Notes: generated by a model from the sequence alone, not told the origin. A stretch of DNA of 64,000 nt from an uncultured Ectothiorhodospiraceae bacterium (GCA_913061005.1 CAJXSH010000006.1:1-64000); one strand, 5' to 3'; shown: positions 39,436 through 49,604, counted from the stretch's first letter. Numbers and translations: made by a program.

Positions 39436-40214
39436 GTGCCGGTCCCCGTCTGGCCGCTACTGCCGGTGCCCAGATAGGCCTCGCGGACCTGGGGGTTCTG
39501 TCGCAGGCTGGCCATATCCCCCTCGGCGATGAGCTCGCCGTTGGCCATCACCATGACCGGGTCGCAGAGCCGGGCGATCAGATCCATATCATGCTCGATC
39601 ACGCAAAAGGTATAGCCGCGCTCGCGGTTGAGTCGCTCGATGGCCTCGGCGAGCTTGCCGAGCAGGGTCCGGTTGACGCCGGCGCCGGGTTCATCAAGCA
39701 AGACCGCCCTGGCATCGGTCATCATGGTCCGGCCCAGATCCAGCAGCTTTTTCTGGCCGCCGGAGAGGTTGCCGGCCAGCTCGTCCCGGACGTGGTCGAT
39801 TTCGAGAAAGGCCAGGACATCATCGGCCCGGCGCAGGATTTCCCGGTCTTCGCGGACCACTTTCCACCAGCTCAGCCAGCTTTTGAGCAGGTTTTCGCCG
39901 CGCTGGGCGGCGGGCACCAGCATGAGGTTCTCGCGCACCGTCATGCGGGAGAACTCGTGGGGGATCTGAAAGGTGCGGACCAGGCCTTTGTGGAAAAGCC
40001 GATGGGTGGGCAGACCGGTGATGTCCTCGCCCTGCAACCGGATGGCGCCGCTGTCGGGCGGGATGCTGCCGGCGATGATGTTGAAAAGCGTCGACTTGCC
40101 CGCGCCGTTGGGCCCGATCAAGCCGGTGATGCTGCCGGTCGCGACGGTGAATGAGACCTCGCGGACTGCCTGCAGACCACCGAATGCCCGCGAAACCCGC
40201 TCGATCTCGATCAC
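39432..40214 (-). CDS. livG: Branched-chain amino acid-type ABC ATPase LivG
   Basis: 260 residues. Walker A GPNGAGKST, signature LSGGQKKLLDLGR, Walker B AVLLDEPGAGVN and the LivG-like C-terminus GELIAEGDMASLRQNPQVREAYLG. First gene of livG-livF-livH-livM; slyD lies 18 bp upstream on the same strand. Confidence 0.94.
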   Translation of the reverse strand: MIEIERVSRAFGGLQAVREVSFTVATGSITGLIGPNGAGKSTLFNIIAGSIPPDSGAIRLQGEDITGLPTHRLFHKGLVRTFQIPHEFSRMTVRENLMLVPAAQRGENLLKSWLSWWKVVREDREILRRADDVLAFLEIDHVRDELAGNLSGGQKKLLDLGRTMMTDARAVLLDEPGAGVNRTLLGKLAEAIERLNRERGYTFCVIEHDMDLIARLCDPVMVMANGELIAEGDMASLRQNPQVREAYLGTGSSGQTGTGT

Positions 40215-40232
40215 CTTGTCGCCCCCGGGTGT

Positions 40233-40700
40233 TTACTCGCCGTGCACGTGGCCGTGCTCGATTTCCTCGTCCGAGGCCTCGCGAACGTCCGAGACCTTGA
40301 CCTTGAAGTTCAGGGTCTGGCCGGCGAGGGGATGGTTGGCATCGACGGTCACCTGATCACCGCTGACGGCCGCGACGGTCACCACCTGGGTGCCCGACTG
40401 GGTCTGGGCCTGAAAGCGCATCCCCGCCTCGATGTTGTCGACGCCCTCGAACATGCTGCGTGGGACGTCCTGCTGCAGCCGGTCGTCGCGCTCGCCGTAG
40501 GCCTCTTCCGGTGGGATGCTGACATCCACATCGTCGCCGGCCTCGCGGCCCTCGAGGGCTTTTTCGAGTCCGGGGATGATGTTGCCGGCGCCATGCAGAT
40601 ACTGCAGTGGCTGGCCCTCCGGCGAGGCGTCGATGACCTCGCCCTCGGTGTCGCGCAGGGTGTAATCGATGGCAACCACCGCGTTGTTTGCAATCTGCAT
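40233..40700 (-). CDS. slyD: FKBP-type peptidyl-prolyl isomerase SlyD-like
   Basis: 155 residues. FKBP halves (VAIDYTLRDTEGEVID; YLHGAGNIIPGLEKALEG) flank an insert-in-flap chaperone domain (IPPEEAYGERDDRLQQDVPRSMF), the SlyD/SlpA pattern. The C-terminus ends in a short His-containing tail (HGHVHGE), a remnant of the SlyD metal-binding tail. Cytoplasmic folding helper. Confidence 0.9.
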   Translation of the reverse strand: MQIANNAVVAIDYTLRDTEGEVIDASPEGQPLQYLHGAGNIIPGLEKALEGREAGDDVDVSIPPEEAYGERDDRLQQDVPRSMFEGVDNIEAGMRFQAQTQSGTQVVTVAAVSGDQVTVDANHPLAGQTLNFKVKVSDVREASDEEIEHGHVHGE

Positions 40701-40829
40701 GAAAACCTCTGAACCATTGATTGAGCGCGTAGTGTAAACGCCCGGATTATGGCGAACAAACGATCGCCACTGGTCATCGGCCGGCCCGGGGGATAGGCTC
40801 TTGGGCTTTTACCCACCGCAGGAGGCTGT

Positions 40830-41753
40830 TTGTCCGCACCACCGGCCCAAGCCCTTTTCTCTGGCCCGCAGGCCCATGCCCGGGGCCTGGCCATCGCCGT
40901 GGGGGCGGTGCTTTTGATCAGCTTTGATGCGCTCATGGTGCGGCTCGCCGATGCCCATCACTGGGATATCATCTTCTGGCGGGGCTGGCTGATCTGCGCC
41001 TCGCTGGGGGGGTGGATGCTGCTCACTGGCCGCCGTGCGGTGTTGCCCCCGCGCCGGCGGGATCGTGGCCTGCTGTTGATGGCCGTGGTTTTGTTATCGG
41101 GCAACACCTCGCTTTTTGTCCTGTCGGTCAGTCATACGACCGCCGCCAATACCGTGGTCCTGCTGGCGGCGTCGCCGTTTTTCGCCGCGATCTTCTCGCG
41201 GCTGTTTCTCGCCGAGCCCGTGCCCTTGCGCACCTGGGTGGCCATCGCGCTGGCCATGGCCGGTGTGGTGGTGGTCTTTGGCGGTGGCCTGCAGGGCGGC
41301 TCGTGGGTCGGCGATGGTCTGGCTTTGCTGCTGGCCATGACCGTCGGCGGCCAGCTGACCATTCTGCGGCGCTTTCCGGCGACGCCGCGGCTGCCGCTGG
41401 TCTGTGTCAGCGGTGCCATCGCCGGGGCGATGGCCATCCCCTTTGCCGATCCTTTCGCGCTGTCTGCCCAGAGCTACGCGGTGCTGCTGGCCATGGGGCT
41501 GGTGCAGATGCCGCTTGCCACCCTCATGCTGACCGTGGCCACCCGCTACATCCCCTCGCCGGAGGTCAGCCTGTGTCTGCTGCTCGAGACCATCCTCGGG
41601 CCGATCTGGGTGTGGTGGGTGCTGGGCGAAGCGGCACCGGCGCTGACCCTGGTGGGCGGCAGCATTATCCTGGTGACCGTCGCCACCCACGCCTGGCTGG
41701 CGCTCCGCGCCGAGCGCCGTGCCCGGGCCGGTCTTGAGGCCTCTGCACTATGA
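40830..41753 (+). CDS. EamA-family (DMT) transporter
   Basis: 307 residues from a TTG at 40830 with AGGAGG four bases upstream. Ten membrane helices in two EamA repeats (AIAVGAVLLISFDALMVRLADAHHWDIIFWRG; LLLAMTVGGQLTILRRFP). Probable metabolite exporter; substrate unknown. Overlaps ptrB by 4 bp. Confidence 0.88.
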   Translation: MSAPPAQALFSGPQAHARGLAIAVGAVLLISFDALMVRLADAHHWDIIFWRGWLICASLGGWMLLTGRRAVLPPRRRDRGLLLMAVVLLSGNTSLFVLSVSHTTAANTVVLLAASPFFAAIFSRLFLAEPVPLRTWVAIALAMAGVVVVFGGGLQGGSWVGDGLALLLAMTVGGQLTILRRFPATPRLPLVCVSGAIAGAMAIPFADPFALSAQSYAVLLAMGLVQMPLATLMLTVATRYIPSPEVSLCLLLETILGPIWVWWVLGEAAPALTLVGGSIILVTVATHAWLALRAERRARAGLEASAL

Positions 41754-43852
41754 CAAACGCCACGTCCACCGACTCCATCCACCCCCCGATTGCCCCGCGC
41801 CGGGTGGTACTGGATGAACGTCATGGTCAGCGGCGCGAAGATCCCTATGCCTGGCTGCGGGATGCCAACTGGCGCGATGCCATGGCCGACCCGCAACGGC
41901 TGGATCCGGCGATCCGCAGCTATCTCGAGGCCGAAAACCGCTACGCCGAGGCCATGCTGGCGGATGTCGAGCCCCTGCGCCGGCAGTTGGTCGATGAGCT
42001 GCGCGGCCGCATCCGCGAGGATGACAGCAGCGTGCCGGCGCCGGATGGCCCCTGGGCCTATTACAGCCGCTTTCGCGAGGGTGGGCAGCATGCCCTGCTC
42101 TGCCGCCGGCCCCGTGACGGCGGGGACGAGCAGATCCTGTTTGACGGCGATGCCGAGGCGGCGGGCAGTGAGTATTTTCGCCTGGGGGGTGCCTCGCACA
42201 GCGCCGATCACCGCTGGCTGGCCTATGCGGTCGATCGTACCGGCGCCGAGGCCTTTGAGATCCGGTTTCGGGATCTGACCACCGGCGAAGATCTCGATGA
42301 GGTCATCGAGCAGGCCCGGGGCGATCTGGTCTGGGCCGCCGATCACCAGACCCTGCTCTATACCGTGCTGGATGAAGCGCACCGGCCGCGCTGGGTCTAT
42401 CGCCACCGGCTGGGGACGCCCCCGGGCAGCGATGAGTGCGTCTACACCGAGACCGATCCGGGGTTTTTCCTGGGCGTGGATCTGACCGAAAGCGGTCGTT
42501 ATCTGCTCATCGACAGCCACGATCACACCACCAGCGAGGTGCGCTGGATACCCGCCGACAACCCCGGCGTCGAGCCGCAGCTGGTCGCCGCCAGGCAACC
42601 GGGTGTGGAGTACGCCATCAGCGACCATGGCGACGAGTGGCTGATCCTCACCAACGCCGGTGGCGCCGAGGATTTCTGGATTGCCCGGGCGCCGATCGGC
42701 GCGGTGGGACAGGCGCACTGGCAGTCAATGGTCGCGCACCGGCCGGGCCGGTTGATCGAGGGGATGCTGCTTTTTGCCGACTGGCTGGTCCGTCAGGAGC
42801 TGGAGGATGCCGAGTCGCGACTCGTGATCCGGTCGCTGACGAGCGGTGAGGAGCATGTCATCGACCAGCCCGATCCGTGTATCGAGGTGGGGCTGATCCC
42901 CGGCCTGGAGTACCGCACCGATACCCTGCGTTTTGCGATCTCGGGGTTGGCCTATCCCACCCGGGTCTATGACTACGACATGGCAAGCCGTGAGCGGGTG
43001 TTGCGCAAGACCCAGGTGATCCCCTCGGGCCACGATCCGGCGGATTATGTCTCGCATCGCCTGACTGCCACCGCCCCGGACGGCGAGCAGGTGCCGGTGT
43101 CGTTATTCCACCGCCGTGATCGGGTCCCGGACGCCGATACCCCACTGCTGCTCTATGGCTACGGCGCCTATGGCATCAGCGAACTGCCGGGGTTCAGTCC
43201 TCACCGGCTGTCACTGGTGGATCGTGGCTTTGTCTATGCCATCGCCCATGTCCGCGGCGGCAAGGAGCGGGGTTATCGCTGGTATCGAGAGGGGCGAGCC
43301 GGTGCCAAGCACAACACCTTTGCCGATTTCATCGCCGCCGCCGAGGCGTTGATCGAGGCCGGCTACACCGGCGCCGGCCGGATTGCCGTCCATGGCGGCA
43401 GTGCCGGTGGCATGCTCGTCGGTGCGGTCATCAATCAGCGCCCGGCGCTTTTCCATGCCGCGGTGGCCGATGTGCCGTTTGTGGATGTGCTCAATACCAT
43501 GCTCGATCCCGACCTGCCGTTGACGCCCCCGGAGTGGCCGGAATGGGGCAACCCCATCGAGGATGCCGGCGCCTATGCGGATATCGCCGCCTATTCGCCC
43601 TACGACAATATTTCGCCGGCGCCCTACCCGCATCTGCTGGTCACCGCCGGGGTGTCAGACCCCCGGGTGACCTACTGGGAGCCGGCCAAATGGGTGGCCC
43701 GGTTGCGGGCCGAGGGCCAGCCGTCGGGCATGTTGCTGCTGCATACCAACATGAGCGCCGGCCACGGCGGGCCGGGGGGACGCTTTCAGTACCTCGAGGA
43801 GGTGGCCCGGCGCTATGCCTTTTTGCTCAAGGCCTATTCGCTGGCCGAGTAG
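41750..43852 (+). CDS. ptrB: Oligopeptidase B (S9 family)
   Basis: 700 residues. N-terminal DPYAWLRD motif and beta-propeller, C-terminal alpha/beta hydrolase with the nucleophile in GGSAGGMLVG, the Asp in TAGVSDPRV and the His in SAGHGGPGG. Cytoplasmic serine peptidase cleaving short peptides after basic residues. Its 3' end overlaps the convergent matB by 19 bp. Confidence 0.94.
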   Translation: MTNATSTDSIHPPIAPRRVVLDERHGQRREDPYAWLRDANWRDAMADPQRLDPAIRSYLEAENRYAEAMLADVEPLRRQLVDELRGRIREDDSSVPAPDGPWAYYSRFREGGQHALLCRRPRDGGDEQILFDGDAEAAGSEYFRLGGASHSADHRWLAYAVDRTGAEAFEIRFRDLTTGEDLDEVIEQARGDLVWAADHQTLLYTVLDEAHRPRWVYRHRLGTPPGSDECVYTETDPGFFLGVDLTESGRYLLIDSHDHTTSEVRWIPADNPGVEPQLVAARQPGVEYAISDHGDEWLILTNAGGAEDFWIARAPIGAVGQAHWQSMVAHRPGRLIEGMLLFADWLVRQELEDAESRLVIRSLTSGEEHVIDQPDPCIEVGLIPGLEYRTDTLRFAISGLAYPTRVYDYDMASRERVLRKTQVIPSGHDPADYVSHRLTATAPDGEQVPVSLFHRRDRVPDADTPLLLYGYGAYGISELPGFSPHRLSLVDRGFVYAIAHVRGGKERGYRWYREGRAGAKHNTFADFIAAAEALIEAGYTGAGRIAVHGGSAGGMLVGAVINQRPALFHAAVADVPFVDVLNTMLDPDLPLTPPEWPEWGNPIEDAGAYADIAAYSPYDNISPAPYPHLLVTAGVSDPRVTYWEPAKWVARLRAEGQPSGMLLLHTNMSAGHGGPGGRFQYLEEVARRYAFLLKAYSLAE

Positions 43853-45360
43853 AGGGTCGCGTAGGTATCGCGCAGCTGGTTTTTCTGCACCTTGCCCATG
43901 GCGTTGCGGGGCAGGGCGTCGACAAACACCACTCGTTTGGGCTGCTTGAATCGGGCCAGTCGGCCGTCGAGGGCTTGCTGGATGGATGATTCGCTGGGGT
44001 TGGCCCCGGCGGCCGGGACCACGACCGCCGTCACCCCCTCGCCGAAATCCGGGTGGGCGACCCCAATGACGGCTGATTCCTCCACATCCGGGTGTTCGTC
44101 GATGATCTGCTCGACCTCGCGGGGATAGACGTTGTAGCCGCCCGAGATGACAAGATCCTTGCCACGGCCGACGATCTGCAGATAGCCGCGGTCGTCGATC
44201 ATCCCGAGGTCGCCGGTGATAAACCACCCGTCGCTGCGAAGCTCTTCGGCGGTCTTCTCGGGCATGCCCCAGTAGCCACTGAAGACGTTGGGCCCGCGCA
44301 CCTCGATCATCCCGACCTCGCCATCCGGCAGGGCGGTGGCCTGCTCGGGCTGGGTGATGCGGATTTCCACCCCCGGCAGCGGGAAGCCCACGGTGCCGGC
44401 GCGGCGTTCACCGTCATAGGGGTTGGAGCTGTTCATGCCGGTCTCGGTCATGCCGTACCGCTCGAGAATGGCCACGCCGGTGCGCTCGGAAAAGGCGTTG
44501 TGGGTCTCGGTGGTAAGCGGCGCCGACCCCGAGACAAAAAGGCGCATGGCGGCGACGGCATCGCGGGTGAGGCGTGGTGACTTCAAAAGCCTTGTATAGA
44601 AGGTCGGCACGCCCATCAGCACCGTGCCATCGACCATGGCATCAATGACCTCGTCGGCGTCAAAGCGCGGCAGATACAGCATCGAGGCGCCGCTTGCCAG
44701 CACCGTGTTGCAGGCCACAAAAAGCCCGTGGATATGGAATATCGGCAGCGCATGGATGAGCCGGTCGTCCGGTGTAAACCGCCATGTCTCGGCCAGTGCC
44801 CGGGCATTGCTGAGCAGGTTGCCGTGGGTGAGCATCGCCCCCTTGGAGCGGCCCGTGGTGCCCGAGGTGTAGAGAATGCTGGCAAGATCGTCCGCCGTCC
44901 TGGGGGTGATGCCCGACATGGGCTCGGCCCGGGCGGCTGCCTCGATCAGGCTGCCCCGGCCATCGCCATCGAGGGTGGCCACGCTTGTCTGAGCGGCGTC
45001 GGCACAAAGCGCCCGGGCACTGGCCTCGTCCTCGGGCCGGCAGACGAACAGCGCCGGTTCGGCGTCAGCGAGAAAGTAGGCGATCTCCTCGCCGGTGTAG
45101 GCGGTGTTCAGCGGCAGATAGACACCGCCCATACGCAGACAGGCAAGGTAGAGCAGGATGGTCTCGGGGCTTTTTTCCACCTGCACGGCCACCCGGTCGC
45201 CCGGCGCCACGCCCATTGTCTGCAGCGCGCCGGCCAACCCCGCGGTGAGGCCTGGCAGGTCGCCGTAGCGGATGACCCGCCCGGCGGGCGTGGTCATGAA
45301 CGTCGCCTCGGGCTGGCGCTCGATAACGGTGTGGAAGTGCTGGTAGAGATTGTCGCTCAT
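43834..45360 (-). CDS. matB: Malonyl-CoA synthetase MatB
   Basis: 508 residues of the AMP-forming acyl-CoA synthetase family, with P-loop YTSGTTGRSKGAM, RYGMTETGMN, YWGMPEKTAEE, TGDLG and the C-terminal Lys in RNAMGKVQKNQL. It activates malonate to malonyl-CoA. The assignment as malonate-specific comes from the adjoining malonyl-CoA decarboxylase and TRAP genes. Overlaps matA by 4 bp. Confidence 0.94.
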   Translation of the reverse strand: MSDNLYQHFHTVIERQPEATFMTTPAGRVIRYGDLPGLTAGLAGALQTMGVAPGDRVAVQVEKSPETILLYLACLRMGGVYLPLNTAYTGEEIAYFLADAEPALFVCRPEDEASARALCADAAQTSVATLDGDGRGSLIEAAARAEPMSGITPRTADDLASILYTSGTTGRSKGAMLTHGNLLSNARALAETWRFTPDDRLIHALPIFHIHGLFVACNTVLASGASMLYLPRFDADEVIDAMVDGTVLMGVPTFYTRLLKSPRLTRDAVAAMRLFVSGSAPLTTETHNAFSERTGVAILERYGMTETGMNSSNPYDGERRAGTVGFPLPGVEIRITQPEQATALPDGEVGMIEVRGPNVFSGYWGMPEKTAEELRSDGWFITGDLGMIDDRGYLQIVGRGKDLVISGGYNVYPREVEQIIDEHPDVEESAVIGVAHPDFGEGVTAVVVPAAGANPSESSIQQALDGRLARFKQPKRVVFVDALPRNAMGKVQKNQLRDTYATLYSASE

Positions 45361-46730
45361 GGCGCCGGATTCTCCTGGATCATCTTGCGGGCGCGTCTTG
45401 AAAGATCACGCACATTGCTGGATTGGGTAATGTGGCCATCGGCAGTAAAGCGCTCGTGGTTGCGCTCGATCTCGTCGGGGACATACAGATAATTGACCAT
45501 CATGCCGGCGGCGGTCTCCAGCCCCTTGGCCGAGCGGTCGCCGAGGAAGTTGATTCGCTCGAGCCGGGCGCCGTTGCCAAGATGGAAGTTGGCCACCGGG
45601 TCGAGCGGGGTATTGCCGCGGCGCTTGGCCACGCCCAGGTAGTGGGCGGCGAGGGCGCGCAATGGCCCGGCCAGCGCTTCCTGTGTCGACGGATCGTCCA
45701 CCCAGTCCGGGTCATCGAGCCGATCGAGGGTGGCAAGGGTCTCGGCGTCGAGTCGCGCCGGCTCGGCCCGGCGCAGTTCGTCGAGCCAGCGCCGGAAGCC
45801 GGGCATGGGAGAGAGCGTGACGAACTGGCGCAGGTCCGGGAGTTCGCGCGAGAGTTCGGTGACCACCTGCTTGATCAGGAAATTGCCAAACGATATCCCG
45901 CGCAGCCCCCGCTGACAGTTGCTGATGCCGTAGAAAGCGGCGGTGGTCAACGGCCCGTCGTCGGCGGCGCCATCGGTATCCTCGTCGAGGATGGCCTGGA
46001 CCCGCTCGGGGATGGCCGGCTCGAGGGCCACCTCGACAAAAATCAACGGCTCGTCGCCGGTGGCTGGATGGAAGAAGGCAAAGCAGCGTCGGTCGCGCTG
46101 GTCGAGGCGTCGCCGCAGATCCTGCCAGTCGCTGATGGCATGCACCGCCTCATAGGCGATGATCTTCTCGAGGATGGCCGCCGGTGTCTGCCAGTCGATC
46201 CGCCGCAGGACCAGGAAACCCCGGTTGAACCACGAGCCGAACAGATGCTGGAAGTCCGCATCCACCGCGCGCAGCTCGGGGTCATCACCCATGACCTCTA
46301 GCAGGGTCTGGCGCATGCGGACCAGCTCGAGGGTGCCGCCGGCGGGCAGGTTGAGCCGTCGTAGAAGCTCCTGGCGGGCCGGCTCGCAGGCGGCAAACAG
46401 CTGCCCCAGCGTGGCCTCGTCGTGGTGGGACTGCCAGGCGCCATAGGCCTGCTCGATGGCAACCCGGTCGGCCGAGAAGTCACGGGCCAGTGACTGGAAG
46501 AAGGCTTTCTTCTCGTCGGTGGCGAGGCTTTTGTAGATATCAAGCGCCCGCTGCGCCAGCGCGATGCTCGAGGCCTCGCCGTCACTGTCCATGAGTGTGC
46601 GGCAGGCATCGATCAGATCAGCGGCCGAGTCGGGCAGGCCGCGCTGGCGTGCCCGCCGCATCGCCCGGCTGTCACGCTGGGTGATGGTATGCAGCAGATC
46701 CTGGAGAAAGCCGACGTTGACGATGGCCAT
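45357..46730 (-). CDS. matA: Malonyl-CoA decarboxylase MatA
   Basis: 457 residues. Helical N-terminal domain and a GNAT-like catalytic domain with DRRCFAFFHPATGDEPLIFVEVAL and the conserved ISNCQRGLRGISFGNFLIKQVV. The end 'SRRARKMIQENPAP' is not a clear targeting tail. Converts malonyl-CoA to acetyl-CoA and CO2. Starts 6 bp after matM. Confidence 0.95.
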   Translation of the reverse strand: MAIVNVGFLQDLLHTITQRDSRAMRRARQRGLPDSAADLIDACRTLMDSDGEASSIALAQRALDIYKSLATDEKKAFFQSLARDFSADRVAIEQAYGAWQSHHDEATLGQLFAACEPARQELLRRLNLPAGGTLELVRMRQTLLEVMGDDPELRAVDADFQHLFGSWFNRGFLVLRRIDWQTPAAILEKIIAYEAVHAISDWQDLRRRLDQRDRRCFAFFHPATGDEPLIFVEVALEPAIPERVQAILDEDTDGAADDGPLTTAAFYGISNCQRGLRGISFGNFLIKQVVTELSRELPDLRQFVTLSPMPGFRRWLDELRRAEPARLDAETLATLDRLDDPDWVDDPSTQEALAGPLRALAAHYLGVAKRRGNTPLDPVANFHLGNGARLERINFLGDRSAKGLETAAGMMVNYLYVPDEIERNHERFTADGHITQSSNVRDLSRRARKMIQENPAP

Positions 46731-46736
46731 GGCCGA

Positions 46737-48059
46737 TCAGCCCATCATGGTGGTCGGCAACCAGGTGGCGATGCCCGGGAAAAAGCAAAGGATGATGATC
46801 GCCAGCACCATGCACAGCGCGTAGGGCAGGCTGCCGAGCAGGATGTCGCGAAGCGAGATCTCCGGGGCGATCCCGTTGATGATGAAAAGGTTCAGCCCCA
46901 CCGGCGGGGTGATCAACCCGATCTCGAGGTTGATGGTCAGGATGACCGCAAACCAGTAGGGATCGAAGCCGGCATTGAGAATGATCGGCATCAGGATGGG
47001 AGCGGTCATCACGATGACGGCGACCGGCGGCAGGAAGAAACCGGCCACCAGCAAAAAGACATTGATAATGCCCATCAGCACCCAGCGATTGACCTCCATG
47101 GCGGCGATCGCCTCGGCCAGGGTCTGGGTGATGAATAGCGACGACAGGGCAAAGGCAAAGATCTCGGCCGCGGCGATGATCAGCATGATCATCACGCTCT
47201 CGCGCAGGGTGTCGCGGAAGATCAGCTGCAGTCGCTGACGGTCCCACATCCGGTAGATGACAATCGCCAGCAGGATGCAGAGAAAGGCCCCGGCGCCGGC
47301 CGCTTCGGAGGGCGTGGCGACCCCGCCGTAGAGGGTAAAGAGAATGCCCAGCACCACCGCCAGGAAGGGCAGCACCCGCCGGATGGCATCCAGGTTGGCG
47401 CGGACATTGTTGGCCACCTGATTGACACCGGCCTTGACCGAGCCGCCGTATCCACCGCTGATGCGGCAGGCGATGATGGTCCAGACAATGAAAAGCCCCG
47501 CCAGCATGAAGCCCGGAAACACCCCGGCCATGAACAGCCGCCCGATGGAGGTCTCGGTGGCGATGCCATAGACGATCATGGTGACCGACGGCGGGATGAG
47601 GATGCCGAGCGTGCCCCCGGCGGCGATACAACCGGCGGCCACGCCGTCGGGATAGCCGCGTTGCCGCATCTCGGGGATGCCCATCTTGCCGATGGCCGCA
47701 CAGGTGGCCGGCGACGAGCCGGACAGCGCGGCAAAGATCGAGCAGGCACCGATGTTGGAGACCGCAAGCCCGGCCGGCACTCGGCCCAGCCAGACGTCGA
47801 GCGCGCGGTAGAGGTCGCGGCCGGTAGGCGATGAGGCCACCGCCGCGCCCATCATGATGAACATGGGGATCGCCACGAAGCCAAAATGGGCGATGCTCTC
47901 GTAGAAGGTTTCACCAAAGTAGGTCAGCTCCGGCAACCCACGACTGGCCACGAGCGCGATCAGTGAGATGCCGCCCAGGGCAAACGCGATGGGGGTGCCG
48001 ATGGCCATCAGCACGAACAGGCCGATGACCACGAGCAGCCCACTGGTCAATGGATCCAT
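46737..48059 (-). CDS. matM: TRAP transporter large permease MatM (DctM family)
   Basis: 440 residues from the ATG at 48059. About 12 membrane helices with DctM motifs (GFVAIPMFIMMGAAVASSPTG; SGSSPATCAAIGKMGIPEM; GGTLGILIPPSVTMIVYG). Sodium-driven channel subunit. Begins 2 bp after matQ. Malonate specificity from context, as in the matPQMAB locus known from Sinorhizobium. Confidence 0.93.
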   Translation of the reverse strand: MDPLTSGLLVVIGLFVLMAIGTPIAFALGGISLIALVASRGLPELTYFGETFYESIAHFGFVAIPMFIMMGAAVASSPTGRDLYRALDVWLGRVPAGLAVSNIGACSIFAALSGSSPATCAAIGKMGIPEMRQRGYPDGVAAGCIAAGGTLGILIPPSVTMIVYGIATETSIGRLFMAGVFPGFMLAGLFIVWTIIACRISGGYGGSVKAGVNQVANNVRANLDAIRRVLPFLAVVLGILFTLYGGVATPSEAAGAGAFLCILLAIVIYRMWDRQRLQLIFRDTLRESVMIMLIIAAAEIFAFALSSLFITQTLAEAIAAMEVNRWVLMGIINVFLLVAGFFLPPVAVIVMTAPILMPIILNAGFDPYWFAVILTINLEIGLITPPVGLNLFIINGIAPEISLRDILLGSLPYALCMVLAIIILCFFPGIATWLPTTMMG

Positions 48060-48061
48060 GA

Positions 48062-48592
48062 TCAGGGTGCTCCGCGCAGGAATTCTGCGATGTATTGAAG
48101 ACACAAAAGGGTCGCCGCAACGGCCATGGGGAAGATCGGTATCCACAGCGGTGGATTCCAGACCGTGCCGGTGCCCCATCCCAGATGCCAGGCCTCATAG
48201 ACGTAATACCAGGCCGCATAGGTGAGGGCGAGACAAAACCCCAGGCCGACCAGTCTGCCGATCGTCAGCATGACCACCCGGGCGCGACCGCCCAGAAAGT
48301 CAGGCAGTGCCGTGACGGCCACATGCCCTTTGGTCAGCAGGACATAGGGCGCGCCCAGCATCATGGCGCCGGTGATCGAGTAGATCGTGTACTCGGTCTG
48401 CCAGACGGTGCTCTGGTTGAGGATGTAGCGGACGAAGATCATCTGGCAGACGACCACCACACCCGATATCAAAAGCCCCGCGGCGATCACCGCCGTTGTC
48501 ACTGACAAGCGGTCGATCAGGCGGATATAGGCCGCGGCCACCCCGCCCGGGGTGGCCGTGGCGGGGCCGTTACTCGACTTCGAGGGCTGCAT
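48062..48592 (-). CDS. matQ: TRAP transporter small permease MatQ (DctQ family)
   Basis: 176 residues from the ATG at 48592, overlapping the end of matP by 23 bp. Four membrane helices with the DctQ pattern (TVWQTEYTIYSITGAMMLGAPYVLLTKGHVAV). Joins MatP to MatM. A longer frame upstream is antisense noise inside matP. Confidence 0.92.
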   Translation of the reverse strand: MQPSKSSNGPATATPGGVAAAYIRLIDRLSVTTAVIAAGLLISGVVVVCQMIFVRYILNQSTVWQTEYTIYSITGAMMLGAPYVLLTKGHVAVTALPDFLGGRARVVMLTIGRLVGLGFCLALTYAAWYYVYEAWHLGWGTGTVWNPPLWIPIFPMAVAATLLCLQYIAEFLRGAP

Positions 48593-49568
48593 CGATGAGT
48601 TCCTGGCCGTTGGGGACGTTGTCCGCAAAGGTCTGGTAGGAGCTCTGCTGTGCCAGCTCGAGCCAGGCCTGATAGTCCTCGCTGGACATGCCGACGACCT
48701 CGACACCGTTTTCCGAGAACACATCGACCAGCGTCTCATCCAGTCCGGCCGCCTCAGCTGCGAAGTACTCCTCGGCCACCTGACCGGCATCCATGAGCGC
48801 CTCACGCTGCTCGTCATTGAGCCGCTGCCAGGTGCGCTCGGAGATGAGGATCGGCTCGTACATGAACCACAGCGCGTTCTCACCCGGGCGGGTCAGGCAG
48901 GTGACCTGCTCGTAGATGCGATAAGAGACGAACGACCCGGACGAGGTGTTGGCGCCGGTCAGCACGCCGGTCTGCATGGCCGAGTAGATCTCCGAGCTGG
49001 GCATCGAGGCGATCGATGCGCCGGCGGCGGCGAGCAGTTCATCGAAGGCCGGTCCGGCCGCGCGCATGGTCTGGCCCTCGACGCTGTCCGGCGAGGTGAT
49101 GCAACGCTCGTTCGAAGCGAATGCGCCGGCCAGCCAGGCATCCGCCAGGACGCGGGCCCCGCCTTCGTTGATGACATCCTTGATCATGTCCATGAAGCGC
49201 GAATCGTTGAGACGCTCGGCCCGCTCGTGGTTACGCACCAGCCCGGGCATCAGCGTTGCCGAGAACTCCGGGTGGCGGCCACTGGCGTAGTCCAGGGGCA
49301 GGGCGGTGATGTCGAGCCGTCCCTGGGCGATGGCGCCCCACTGCTCCTTGGGGCCGAACAGCGACGCCCCGGGGTAGACCTGGACCTCGAGGCCGACATC
49401 GGCCTCGGCGACTTCGCGGGCGAGGATCTGGACCATCTCGTCACGGACATCGCCCTGGCCACCGGGCCACTGGTGTGACGCCCGCAGCGTGGTCTGGGCC
49501 ATGGCGGTGCTGCCGATGGCGACGGCGATGGCAACGGCGCCACCGATGATGTGATGATTGCGTATCAT
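48570..49568 (-). CDS. matP: TRAP transporter solute-binding protein MatP (DctP family)
   Basis: 332 residues from the ATG at 49568 with AGGAGGAGAG upstream. Signal peptide (GGAVAIAVAIGSTAMAQ) and DctP fold (LRASHQWPGGQGDVRDEM; EVQVYPGASLFGPKEQWGAIAQGRLD; conserved Arg in TMRAAGPAFDEL). Periplasmic capture of malonate (inferred from the operon). First gene of matPQMAB. Confidence 0.92.
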   Translation of the reverse strand: MIRNHHIIGGAVAIAVAIGSTAMAQTTLRASHQWPGGQGDVRDEMVQILAREVAEADVGLEVQVYPGASLFGPKEQWGAIAQGRLDITALPLDYASGRHPEFSATLMPGLVRNHERAERLNDSRFMDMIKDVINEGGARVLADAWLAGAFASNERCITSPDSVEGQTMRAAGPAFDELLAAAGASIASMPSSEIYSAMQTGVLTGANTSSGSFVSYRIYEQVTCLTRPGENALWFMYEPILISERTWQRLNDEQREALMDAGQVAEEYFAAEAAGLDETLVDVFSENGVEVVGMSSEDYQAWLELAQQSSYQTFADNVPNGQELIDAALEVE

Positions 49569-49604
49569 CGTTCTCTCCTCCTGATGGATTGTCAGGTGTT
49601 TGTT

